Positions 1 to 7,200 of a DNA stretch of 8,975 bases are shown in pieces (position 1 is the stretch's first letter; each line of letters starts with the position of its first letter). The DNA is taken from the NCBI GenBank assembly GCA_946479395.1, contig CAMLFV010000109.1:1-8975 (forward strand), written 5' to 3'. The stretch is from an uncultured Flavobacterium sp. (lineage in GTDB: Bacteria > Bacteroidota > Bacteroidia > Flavobacteriales > Flavobacteriaceae). The notes under the pieces were generated by a model. That model did no database searches, had not been told where the DNA came from, and worked only from the letters and a program-made list of their open reading frames with translations. Both the position numbers and the translations under genes were made by a program.

Positions 1-351
1 ATCTGCACAGAGTTTCTCTCGGTTATAGAGAGACAAAGTAAGCACATCGGTAGATTCTAATGCATCAATGGTAAAAGTAGCTTCCGTTTGATTAAAATAC
101 GCTTGCTAATCGGTAATCCACCAATTTTCCATTGCAAATTGCATAATGTGCTCTTTCCTTTCCTTATTCAGGTAAGATGCTTTTAACAAACCATTAATCA
201 CAAAATAATCATTTTGTACGGTATCTCCTTCTAGAATTAAAATCTGATGCTTTTTAAATTTTTTCAAGGTAAAATGAGACAGAATGTACTCGAACTCCAG
301 GTCAGTTAATGGCGTAATTTTCTCAATTTGACGTCTTAAAACCTCACTCAT
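1..351 (-). pseudogene. Crp/Fnr-family regulator, 5' part, interrupted by an amber codon
   Basis: The ATG at 351 opens a frame whose first 81 residues look like the N-terminal part of a cyclic-nucleotide-binding-like domain. They include ILILEGDTVQNDYFVINGLL, the beta-roll segment typical of Bacteroidota Crp/Fnr regulators, followed by HIMQFAMENWWITD. A TAG at 106-108 stops the frame directly after WWITD. The same frame then stays open to base 1 and still reads like the family (QAYFNQTEATFTIDALEST, then LTLSLYNREKLC). In relatives as I recall them a Tyr follows ITD, so one base change from TAT or TAC would explain the stop. The effector-domain remainder and the helix-turn-helix lie beyond the window edge. 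The 81-residue product would have no DNA-binding domain. Family assignment is firm. That the gene is dead, rather than misread in sequencing, is inference. Confidence 0.85.
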
Positions 352-414
352 ATTTTTATTATTCTAAATTGCAAACAAAAGAATTGTTGACTCCAAATGT
401 AAACTATTGAAACC

Positions 415-444
415 AAAAAATCCATCGCTCTTGATGGATTTTTT
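415..444. terminator. Rho-independent hairpin terminator (bidirectional form)
   Basis: AAAAAATCCATC at 415-426 is the exact reverse complement of GATGGATTTTTT at 433-444, with a six-base loop GCTCTT. The A and T tracts make it a plausible terminator on either strand. Neither neighbouring recognised gene ends here, because the Crp/Fnr gene starts 64 bases to the left and reads away. It therefore probably ends a transcript from a gene to the right that has been lost or that I cannot recognise. Confidence 0.75.
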
Positions 445-466
445 AAATATGGTAGATGGAATTCTT

Positions 467-586
467 ATGGATTGGAAGAGAAAACAAAAGCTACCGAATG
501 ATATCTTGGTCGGACCTATTTTTGTGTTTGTGGATTGTAAAAATCAATTGATAAAAGAAATCCGAAAAAGCAGTTTAATATTTTAA
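467..586 (+). other. Doubtful 39-residue ORF, possible gene remnant
   Basis: An ATG at 467 opens a 39-codon frame ending in TAA at 584-586. It begins MDWKRKQKLPND and contains ILVGPIFVFVD. Its stop overlaps the ATG of a following 26-codon frame (586-666) as TAATG. I do not recognise the sequence. No ribosome binding site is evident, and the frame is short enough to be chance. It is listed because this stretch has no other explanation and the composition is less extreme than the flanking AT-rich DNA. Confidence 0.15.
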
Positions 587-721
587 TGAAACAACAAATC
601 AATATCGCAAGAAAGTTTTCAGGATCTGAAGGAAGTAATGCCTCATACAACTCTATTTTGCATTGAAATTGGTAAGCTAAGGAAAATGGAATTTTAACAA
701 CCTATATTAGTATACCATCCA

Positions 722-865
722 TTAAAATTGTCTCGCAGTTGAAATAAAAATTTTATTAAAGAAATAAAACTGCAGCCTTATTGGCTTGAAATACATATTT
801 TCAAATTCTGCTATTTTACGTAATTCGATTAAAATTAATTTGTAACTTGCTTCTAAGTTGCTCAT
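722..865 (-). CDS. Doubtful 47-residue small protein
   Basis: The ATG at 863-865 opens a 47-codon minus-strand frame ending in TAA at 722-724. The product starts MSNLEASYKLILIELRKIAE and ends ISTARQF. The middle is rich in aromatic residues (FENMYFKPIRLQFYFF). No family is recognised. The start codon overlaps one arm of the inverted repeat at 855-864, and the terminator at 415-444 lies downstream on the same strand, which weakly supports a real transcription unit. A chance ORF in AT-rich DNA is equally possible. Confidence 0.18.
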   Translation of the reverse strand: MSNLEASYKLILIELRKIAEFENMYFKPIRLQFYFFNKIFISTARQF

Positions 866-923
866 AATTGTATCTGATTGTCAGTCAATACAATATACTA
901 ATTATTAGTGTTTTGAGCAACTT
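855..923. repeat. Perfect 10-bp inverted repeat, 49-base spacer
   Basis: AAGTTGCTCA at 855-864 and TGAGCAACTT at 914-923 are exact reverse complements. The left arm is preceded by a short hairpin-like AACTT-GCTTCT-AAGTT (844-859) that shares its last bases. The pair lies 66-134 bases upstream of the lipoprotein start, in a position where a regulator could bind. Its role is unknown. A remnant of mobile-element ends is possible, but no direct repeat or transposase supports that. Confidence 0.45.
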
Positions 924-988
924 TTTTATAATGCACTACGGGTTCACATATATTTTTTGTAACTTCATAAAAATTAAAATTGCGTATT

Positions 989-1288
989 ATGAAAAAATCA
1001 GTTTTATTACCAGCAATGTTATTCGCGGCATCGGTTATGCTATGGTCTTGCGATAACAAAAAAGCAAAAGACAAAGACGGTGGAACAGCCGAAATTGAGA
1101 ACACAGACTTAGTAGCAAGCGGAACCTACACGGGAACTGCAAAGGAAGTTGACCCCGAAGAACAGGAAATTTATGTGGAGACTGCGGATGGAAAAATTTT
1201 GGAACTTTACTTTAACGAAACCACCAAACTTACAAAAGGCGGAACCGATGTTCCTTTTAGAGAGCTTAAAAAAGTGAATAGTTTGTAA
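989..1288 (+). CDS. Small lipoprotein, C-terminally truncated by an in-frame TAA
   Basis: I take ATG 989 as the start rather than the in-frame TTG at 980, because it places a lysine pair and a hydrophobic stretch directly before the lipobox (LWSC, Cys at residue 20). The 99-residue product is a predicted envelope lipoprotein. A charged linker (NKKAKDKDGG) is followed by a compact beta-rich part (SGTYTGTAKEVDPEEQEIYV, then GKILELYFNETTKL). It resembles small uncharacterised lipoproteins of flavobacteria; the function is unknown. The TAA at 1286-1288 is followed in the same frame by 19 more sensible codons (VTVENKGNSLKPIEVKILD) and a second TAA at 1346-1348, just before a terminator. The full-length form was therefore probably 119 residues, and one base change from AAA, GAA or CAA could have made the stop. 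The lost part looks like the last beta strands, so folding may be impaired. Confidence 0.75.
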   Translation: MKKSVLLPAMLFAASVMLWSCDNKKAKDKDGGTAEIENTDLVASGTYTGTAKEVDPEEQEIYVETADGKILELYFNETTKLTKGGTDVPFRELKKVNSL

Positions 1289-1382
1289 GTAACCGTAGAG
1301 AACAAAGGCAACAGCTTAAAACCTATTGAAGTTAAGATTCTGGATTAACGCAGTTTCTTAATAAAATTATTAATTCAACATT

Positions 1383-1430
1383 AAAAATAACAACCCCTTA
1401 TGAGTATATACTCACAAGGGGTTGTTTATT
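1383..1430. terminator. Long bidirectional terminator between convergent genes
   Basis: CAACCCCTT (1391-1399) pairs with AAGGGGTTG (1416-1424). Inside it the palindrome TGAGTATATACTCA (1401-1414) extends the stem, with a single A/C mismatch (1400 and 1415). A-rich bases to the left and a T-rich run to the right let it work on both strands. It sits between the end of the lipoprotein frame (1348) and the end of the superoxide dismutase gene (1493), so it can end both transcripts. Confidence 0.88.
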
Positions 1431-1492
1431 TATGTAAGGTGCAAATAGGCAATAATGCTTTGACCCGTGTTAGTTGATCATAGTTTCAGTAA

Positions 1493-2164
1493 TTAGCTAC
1501 CGATTGCAATTGCATACCTACTGCTAACTGTTTCCCAATTAACAACTGTCCACAACGCAGTAAGATAATCAGCTCTTTTATTTTGGTATTTTAAATAATA
1601 GGCATGTTCCCATACATCAATTCCAAAAACAGGGATTCCTTTTACTTCAACTACATCCATTAAAGGATTATCCTGATTAGGAGTAGAGGTTATAACCAAT
1701 TTTTTTTCGGGAGTAACAACCAGCCATGCCCATCCCGAACCAAATCTTGCACCAGCCTCTTTATTGAGGGCTTCTTTAAATGCTTCCATACTACCAAAAG
1801 CATCGTTTATTGCTTTTGACAGCTCTTGCGAAGGCTGCGTGCTCTTTTTAGGGGTAAGAACACTCCAGAACAGTTCATGATTGTAATGACCCCCGGCATT
1901 ATTTCTAACAGCAGCACTGTGCTCTGAAATATTTGCCAGAATATTTTCCAGTCGCTCTTTTTCTAAAGCCGTACCCGCAACAGCCTTATTAAGGTTGTTT
2001 ACATACCCAGCCGCATGCTTTGAATAATGAAGTTCCATTGTTTGCGCATCAACAACATTTTCAAATGCATTGTAGGCATATGGAAGAGCAGCCTGTTTAA
2101 ATTGTGCAGATATTGTCTGCGTAAATGCAATTCCAAAGACTGCCATTGTGATGATTGTTTTCAT
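1493..2164 (-). CDS. Exported Fe/Mn-type superoxide dismutase
   Basis: This is a 223-residue iron/manganese superoxide dismutase, which converts superoxide to oxygen and hydrogen peroxide. Residues 1-20 form a signal peptide (MKTIITMAVFGIAFTQTISA, likely cut before Gln21). The mature protein begins where cytoplasmic family members normally start (ALPYAYNAFE), so the signal is an addition, and the enzyme should work in the periplasm or outside. The likely metal ligands are His46 (MELHYSKH), His96 (GGHYNHELFW), Asp183 and His187 (GIDVWEHAYY). GGHxNH together with Gln164 in TPNQDNPL resembles manganese enzymes, but metal choice cannot be settled by eye and cambialistic use is possible. The gene lies 79 bases after the CDF fragments on the same strand and ends before a strong terminator. 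It may share the metal-efflux transcript or have its own promoter in the AT-rich gap 2165-2243. It looks intact. Confidence 0.95.
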   Translation of the reverse strand: MKTIITMAVFGIAFTQTISAQFKQAALPYAYNAFENVVDAQTMELHYSKHAAGYVNNLNKAVAGTALEKERLENILANISEHSAAVRNNAGGHYNHELFWSVLTPKKSTQPSQELSKAINDAFGSMEAFKEALNKEAGARFGSGWAWLVVTPEKKLVITSTPNQDNPLMDVVEVKGIPVFGIDVWEHAYYLKYQNKRADYLTALWTVVNWETVSSRYAIAIGS

Positions 2165-2243
2165 TGATAATTTAGGTTTTAATTTAATTTTTACTGAGTT
2201 AAAAAGCTTGTTATGATTTTTCTTTTGATTAGTAAGGCTTGTT

Positions 2244-2501
2244 TTATTCTTTAAATGGTTCTACGTGAATAAGCACGTGCCCCAAGTTAGGTATATGATG
2301 CCTTAAATAATCTTTCAGGCGATGTGCCGTATCATGCCCTTCGGTCACTGTAAGCTTGCCACTTACCATCGCGTGCAGATCAACGTGGTATTTAGATCCT
2401 GACTTTCTAACAAAACACTTTTCCGTTCCTTCAATTCCATCTACTTCTACAGACTTCATTTTTATCTCATTTATCAGTTCCTGATAGACATTTTCATCCA
2501 T
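2244..2501 (-). CDS. Cation diffusion facilitator, C-terminal cytoplasmic domain fragment
   Basis: These 85 residues match the C-terminal metal-sensing domain of CDF (cation diffusion facilitator) transporters. Visible parts are VDGIEGTEKCFVRKSG, KYHVDLHAMVSGKLTVTEGH and the closing NLGHVLIHVEP. The His residues in VDLHA, EGHD, AHRL, LGH and LIHVEP are those usual for this domain. The ATG at 2499-2501 was probably an internal methionine: reading upstream in the same frame gives Pro-Ala-Leu-Gly-Glu-Ile just before MDENVY, as in intact relatives. The fragment belongs to the same ancestral gene as 2501-3061, separated from it by a frameshifting deletion. The upstream stop and this ATG overlap as TAATG, so reinitiation could make this domain as a separate soluble polypeptide. 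By itself it cannot transport metal. Confidence 0.85.
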   Translation of the reverse strand: MDENVYQELINEIKMKSVEVDGIEGTEKCFVRKSGSKYHVDLHAMVSGKLTVTEGHDTAHRLKDYLRHHIPNLGHVLIHVEPFKE

Positions 2502-3061
2502 TATTTCTCCAAGAGCTGGTCTGAATATTCATAACCTTTACCCAACAACAATGCTATTGATATTCCTATGAAAGCTGCTACAGATGTAATGGCATGGCTG
2601 CGATGATGCCATGCATCGGCTTTTAAAGAAGAACTGCCTGTCTCCCTACTCTTTTTTATGACGACTCTATAGGAAGCTTCCTTCCAAATGATAATTGCTC
2701 CCAATACAAACAATGTCCAAGGCTTAGGAAGTTGATGCGGTGTACCGATATTTTGTATACTTTCGTACGCAATTATGGTTGCAGATATTATTAGGAAGCC
2801 TACTACCGCAAAAGTGACGAGAGGTTCGATTCTACCGTGACCGTACGGATGATTCTTATCAGCAGGTCGTTGTGCATACTTTAATGCGAATAATACCAGA
2901 AAAGAAGAGAATATATCTGCTGTTGATTCAATTGCATCTGCAATCAATGCATACGAATTTCCAAAATAACCTGCCAGCCATTTCAATAAGGCAAGTACAA
3001 AATTACCCGCAATACTAAAATAGGTGGTCTTGATTGCTTTTTGTTCCGAAGATACTGACAT
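2501..3061 (-). CDS. Cation diffusion facilitator (CzcD-like), N-terminal membrane part, truncated
   Basis: This 186-residue inner-membrane fragment carries the first five transmembrane helices of a divalent-cation/proton antiporter of the CDF family. TM2 has ADAIESTAD (Asp42, Glu45, Asp49), the loop has the HPYGHGRIEP signature (71-80), and TM5 has ADAWHHRSHAITS (149-160). After GYEYSD (residues 176-181) the frame slips, adds QLLEK and stops at 2501-2503. TM6 and the linker to the cytoplasmic domain are missing. In the TM5 site, HxxxD of the family appears here as His152xxxHis156, a change of a metal-binding Asp. Intact relatives have about 300 residues. The gene begins two bases after the adaptor's stop, so it belongs to the efflux operon. 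With TM6 gone and a site residue altered, transport is unlikely; I regard this gene as a pseudogene, pending a check for assembly error. Confidence 0.88.
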   Translation of the reverse strand: MSVSSEQKAIKTTYFSIAGNFVLALLKWLAGYFGNSYALIADAIESTADIFSSFLVLFALKYAQRPADKNHPYGHGRIEPLVTFAVVGFLIISATIIAYESIQNIGTPHQLPKPWTLFVLGAIIIWKEASYRVVIKKSRETGSSSLKADAWHHRSHAITSVAAFIGISIALLLGKGYEYSDQLLEK

Positions 3062-3063
3062 AA

Positions 3064-4200
3064 CTATTCCTCTACTTTATTTTTTAACGCCATCAAAAGC
3101 GCATAAGCACCATTATTTACAATTTTTCTGTTCTGAAGCAACTGAGCATTTACTAAACCGATGCTACCTTGGAACGTATTGCCTGTTTGAACTTCAATCA
3201 TGCGAAATTTCCCTAAAGCCATTTGTTCAAAAACATAATTCTTGCCTTCAAAAGATACAACGGCATCTGCCGGTAAAGTAAAAGCATCAACATTATCCAA
3301 ATCAATCAAGGCATTAATATAGAGTCCGTTTACCAATTCTGTTGTGTTTGTATTTATTAATTTGGCGATAACTTCCGTGCTACCGTCTTCTAAAATACTG
3401 TTGCCTTTGGTTATAATTTTTGCTTTTAATTTATTATCGGTGTTTGCATTGGTAAAAACGCTTACATTTTGACCAATGGTTATCTTTTCCAGATCTTTCT
3501 CAAACACTTTTATTTTTAGGATTAACCCTTGTTGATTTATCAGTTCTACTAATTCATCAGACGGTGCTACGTATTTACCTTTATTAACATTTACCTGGCT
3601 TACAACGCCACTAAACGGAGCTACGATATTTATGCTTCTTTGAATTTTTCCGGCAGCTACGTTTGATGGATTAATGTTTAACAACCTTAGTTTTTCTTCC
3701 AGTCCGTTTTTTATTGCCAGTAAAGATTTATACTCTGTTTCGGCCTGCTGCATTAGCTTATCGCTTGTAGATTTGGTCGTATTCAGTTCTTTTTGTCGAT
3801 TATAATTTGGGGCTGCACTTAATAATTGTGCCTGTGTAGTTAGATAATCCTGCTGAATCTGTATGAACTGATTGTCTTCGATAATAAGAATTACCTCACC
3901 TTTTTTGACAAATTTCCCAGGCAAAACACGAACCGACTTTACATGTCCGCCTAAAGCACTTGATATTGAAACTTTAGAATCGGGCTCCACATCAACCTTA
4001 CCATTTAATTGCAACGTACCTGAAATCTGCTTTTTCTCTATCTTAACCGTACTAAGCTCAATTGTTTTGAGCTGTTCTTTTGTTAATATCAACTCATTAT
4101 TGGTAGCTTGAGATAACGCTTTTCCAGTTTCTTCTTTAACTGTTTCGTTTTTACATGACAGTACCAAAAAAGCACTTATTATTATAAATAGATATTTCAT
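3064..4200 (-). CDS. czcB: CzcB/CusB-like periplasmic adaptor of an RND metal pump (lipoprotein)
   Basis: This 378-residue membrane-fusion protein bridges the inner-membrane RND pump and the outer-membrane channel. It opens with a lipoprotein signal, with a lipobox ending LSC (Cys16). The two halves of the barrel-sandwich (lipoyl-like) domain are at about 80-110 (GGHVKSVRVLPGKFVKKGE) and 192-212 (APFSGVVSQVNVNKGKYV). Between them is a helical hairpin (about 113-175, rich in Gln, Glu and Lys). A beta-barrel domain follows (about 225-305) and then a membrane-proximal domain (FTLPADAVVSFEGKNYVF). I see no Met-rich or His-rich metal-binding extension of the CusB or CzcB kind, so the metal is not revealed here. 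It starts seven bases after the RND-channel stop and ends two bases before the CDF start. The tight packing marks an operon. The symbol denotes resemblance only, since metal specificity is not proven. Confidence 0.93.
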   Translation of the reverse strand: MKYLFIIISAFLVLSCKNETVKEETGKALSQATNNELILTKEQLKTIELSTVKIEKKQISGTLQLNGKVDVEPDSKVSISSALGGHVKSVRVLPGKFVKKGEVILIIEDNQFIQIQQDYLTTQAQLLSAAPNYNRQKELNTTKSTSDKLMQQAETEYKSLLAIKNGLEEKLRLLNINPSNVAAGKIQRSINIVAPFSGVVSQVNVNKGKYVAPSDELVELINQQGLILKIKVFEKDLEKITIGQNVSVFTNANTDNKLKAKIITKGNSILEDGSTEVIAKLINTNTTELVNGLYINALIDLDNVDAFTLPADAVVSFEGKNYVFEQMALGKFRMIEVQTGNTFQGSIGLVNAQLLQNRKIVNNGAYALLMALKNKVEE

Positions 4201-4207
4201 TTAATTT

Positions 4208-7200
4208 TTATTTAGCGTAAAAAATATAGTTTAACTGGGCAACCGACTGGTTGTATTGACTTAGCGTTTCGAAATAATTACTTTGAATGGTAATTGCTTG
4301 ATTATTTAGCATAATCCACTGTAAGTAATCTATTTCGCCGGCTGCAAACTGCTCTTCAGCCGTTTTAAATATTAATTCAGCGTTAGGGAGCTGTTTTTCT
4401 TTATAATCTTTCAGAATTTCTTTTTGCGTATAATAATTGGCTAAAGATTCCTGCAGTTTATTTTTAAAAAGCAACGTTTGATAAGCAAACTCGTTTTCTG
4501 CAATTTCCACTTTTTGTCTGCTTGCATTTACTACCGCTTTCTGTGCTTTTGTAAAGATGGGAATACCAATTCCCAACTGAACAGAATTAAACATACCTTT
4601 ATTAATATCCTGCATGGTTTGTGTATAATAGCCTACATTCAAATTAGGTAAAAACTTAGCTTTTTCTAATTTAACAGCGGCTTCGTTACTTACTATCTGC
4701 TGCTTTAGCAACTGCAATTCAGGATGATTTAAGTTATTATCTGCAAGTAATTGTTCCTTGTTTATCTCACTGACAATTTCACCTTCGGGCTGATAATTTT
4801 CAGTAGTGTTTAATAGCATCTGAAATTTTAAAAGCGTGATGTCGTATACCGTTCTTAGTTCTTTCAGTTGGATTTTTATTTGTGAACGCTGCAAATCGGC
4901 CGATGCTTTTTCCATTACATTTGCTTCACCGTATTTTAAGCGATTGGATGTTTTTTCTAAAAAATCGACAAAAAGACTGTCGACACGTTGTAATAACTGC
5001 TGTTTTTGGCTAAGAATCAATAATCGGTAAAAAACATCGGTTACTTCCTTTTCCAAATTAGCTGCCGTAATTTTTTCGTTGACCAAAGCTTCTTTCCATT
5101 GTTGGTTTAAAAAGTCTTTTTTTCGATTATAAACCGTAGGAAAAGAAATTTCCTGGCTAATTCCTATTTTATAATCAGTTGATAAACTGTTGATCCTACC
5201 AAATTCGCCAGAAACAGCAGTTTGAGGAATATCTAAATAACTTTCTTTTAATTTTTGCCGGTACTGCGTTTGTAAAGTACTGTTTTTTAAAACCAAACTG
5301 TTTTCATTTGCAATGGTTAAAGCCTGTTTTAACGTAACTTTTTGTTGTGCAAAACTTGACACACTACATAGCAGCAGCATTATTACAGTTATGGATTTGG
5401 TCATTTTTCTGCGTTTTTTGGGTTTCGATATTTTTTCGAATAATATATAAAGTATGGGTAGTACAAATAAGGTTAAAAAAGTTGCCAACATTAAGCCGCC
5501 AATTACCACGGTTGCCAGCGGACGCTGTACTTCGGCACCCGAACCGTTGCTTATTGCCATTGGTAAAAAACCTAAAGACGCTACAAAGGCTGTCATTAAT
5601 ACCGGACGCAGCCTTACTTTTGTTCCCAACAGCACTATACGCGTTGTATTTGCAATTCCGCTGTCTTTTAACCTGTTAAATTCGGCAATCAGCACAATAC
5701 CATTTAGTACTGCCACACCAAATAATGCAATAAAACCAACACCTGCACTTATACTGAACGGCATGCCGCGCAATGCTAAGAAATATACACCGCCAATTGC
5801 CGATAACGGAATAGCCGTGTAAATTAACAGACTGTATTTTACCGACCTGAAGGCAAAGTACAACAACAGAAAAATTAATGCCAGCGATACCGGCACAGCA
5901 ATTCCCAAACGAGCTTTTGCCTGATTTAGATTTTCAAAAGCACCTCCGTACGAAATGGCATAACCGGTTGGCAATTTAATTTGGGCATCAACTTTACTTT
6001 GCAGTTCTTCTACAATACTTTGCACATCGCGGTTTCGTACATTAAAACCTACCACTATTCTGCGTTTTGTATCCTCTCTCTGTATCTGGTTGGGACTGTT
6101 TTTTAATTCAACCTTGGCAAGTTGCGCCAACGGTATCTGTGTTCCATTGCTTGCAGGAATCAAAATATTTCTGATGTCATCGATATTTTTTCTCTTGGCA
6201 TCATCCAATCGAACAACCAGATTAAACCTGCGTTCGCCTTCAAAAACCATTCCCGTACTTTGACCTGCCAATGCGGTATTCACAATGCGGTTCACATCGG
6301 CAATATCTAAATTGTATCGGGCAATTGCATTTCGATCCATATCTATGACAACCTGCGGCATTCCGCTTACCGGTTCTATATAAAGATCTTGAGCACCTTG
6401 AACGGTTTGAATGATAGCACCCAGTTTTTGCGCATTTAATGCCAGCGAATCCAAATCTTCTCCAAATATCTTACACACAACATCCTGGCGTGCACCGGTC
6501 ATTAATTCGTTAAAACGCATCTGCACGGGAAACTGAAAACCTGCCGTTAGTCCGGGAATGGTATGGATTGCCTTGCTCATCTTCTCTGACAATTCAGGAA
6601 ATGTTTTAGCCGATGTCCATTCTTTCTTGGGTTTTAATACAATAATCATATCACCGGCATCCATAGGCATTGGTTCGGTAGGTATTTCGGCACTTCCAAT
6701 TTTTGTTACTACTTTTTCAACCTCTGGAAACTGATCTTTAAGGATTTTTGCCGCCTTACTAGTATACTCAATAGTAGTATTAATGTTGCTTCCGGGTAAA
6801 ATACGAGCCTCTACCGCAAAATCGCCTTCTTCTAAAGATGGGATAAACTCGCCCCCCATTCCAGACAATACTACAACTGCACCAACAAACAATGCCGCTA
6901 CTACACCTAATATCAACGTTGGAATGCGAAGCGCTTTTATAAGATACTTTTGATGGAAGTTTTCTACCCTGCTCATAACCCTGTCTGAAAGGTTTGGTCG
7001 TTCTTTTTTCTTCTTGCTTAAAATAAGCGAACTCATCATGGGAACATACGTAAGCGATAAAATAAAGGCTCCAATTAATGCAAAGGCAACTGTTTGTGCC
7101 ATAGGCTTGAACATTTTACCTTCGATACCGCTTAATGTAAATATGGGCAGATACACTATTAAAATAATGATTTGACCAAAGACCGCACTATTAACCATTT

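Larger units (their letters stand above)
352..988. other. AT-rich stretch without a convincing gene
   Basis: This 637-base stretch lies between the divergent starts of the Crp/Fnr gene and the lipoprotein gene. It contains one clear hairpin terminator (415-444), one inverted repeat (855-923) and two doubtful short ORFs. I recognise no protein family, transposase remnant or tRNA on either strand. A terminator and separate small frames in the middle suggest remains of a former gene rather than a simple shared promoter region. The promoters of both flanking genes must lie here, but I could not place a clean Bacteroidota TTTG / TAnnTTTG pair. Confidence 0.5.

Noticed and set aside
927..932. TATAAT sequence upstream of the lipoprotein as a promoter -10 box
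   Set aside because: Bacteroidota primary promoters use TAnnTTTG rather than TATAAT. No -35-like element sits at the right distance, and TATAAT is expected by chance in such AT-rich DNA.
868..1104. ORFs on both strands overlapping the lipoprotein gene (868-1056 plus, 898-1104 minus)
   Set aside because: They cover the lipoprotein's signal sequence in other frames or opposite sense, have low-complexity composition and match no family.
1..1348. Alternative genetic code or stop-codon recoding explaining the in-frame stops
   Set aside because: The interruptions use different stops (TAG and TAA), both also serve as normal stops in intact genes here, and the CDF defect is a deletion.
3024..4111. 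Plus-strand ORFs 3024-3281 and 3872-4111
   Set aside because: They lie opposite the adaptor and the CDF start, and have no signal or family features.
4208..5404. Channel half as a separate gene with its own stop-start junction
   Set aside because: The frame runs unbroken from the RND part through KPKKRRKMTKS, with no stop between them.
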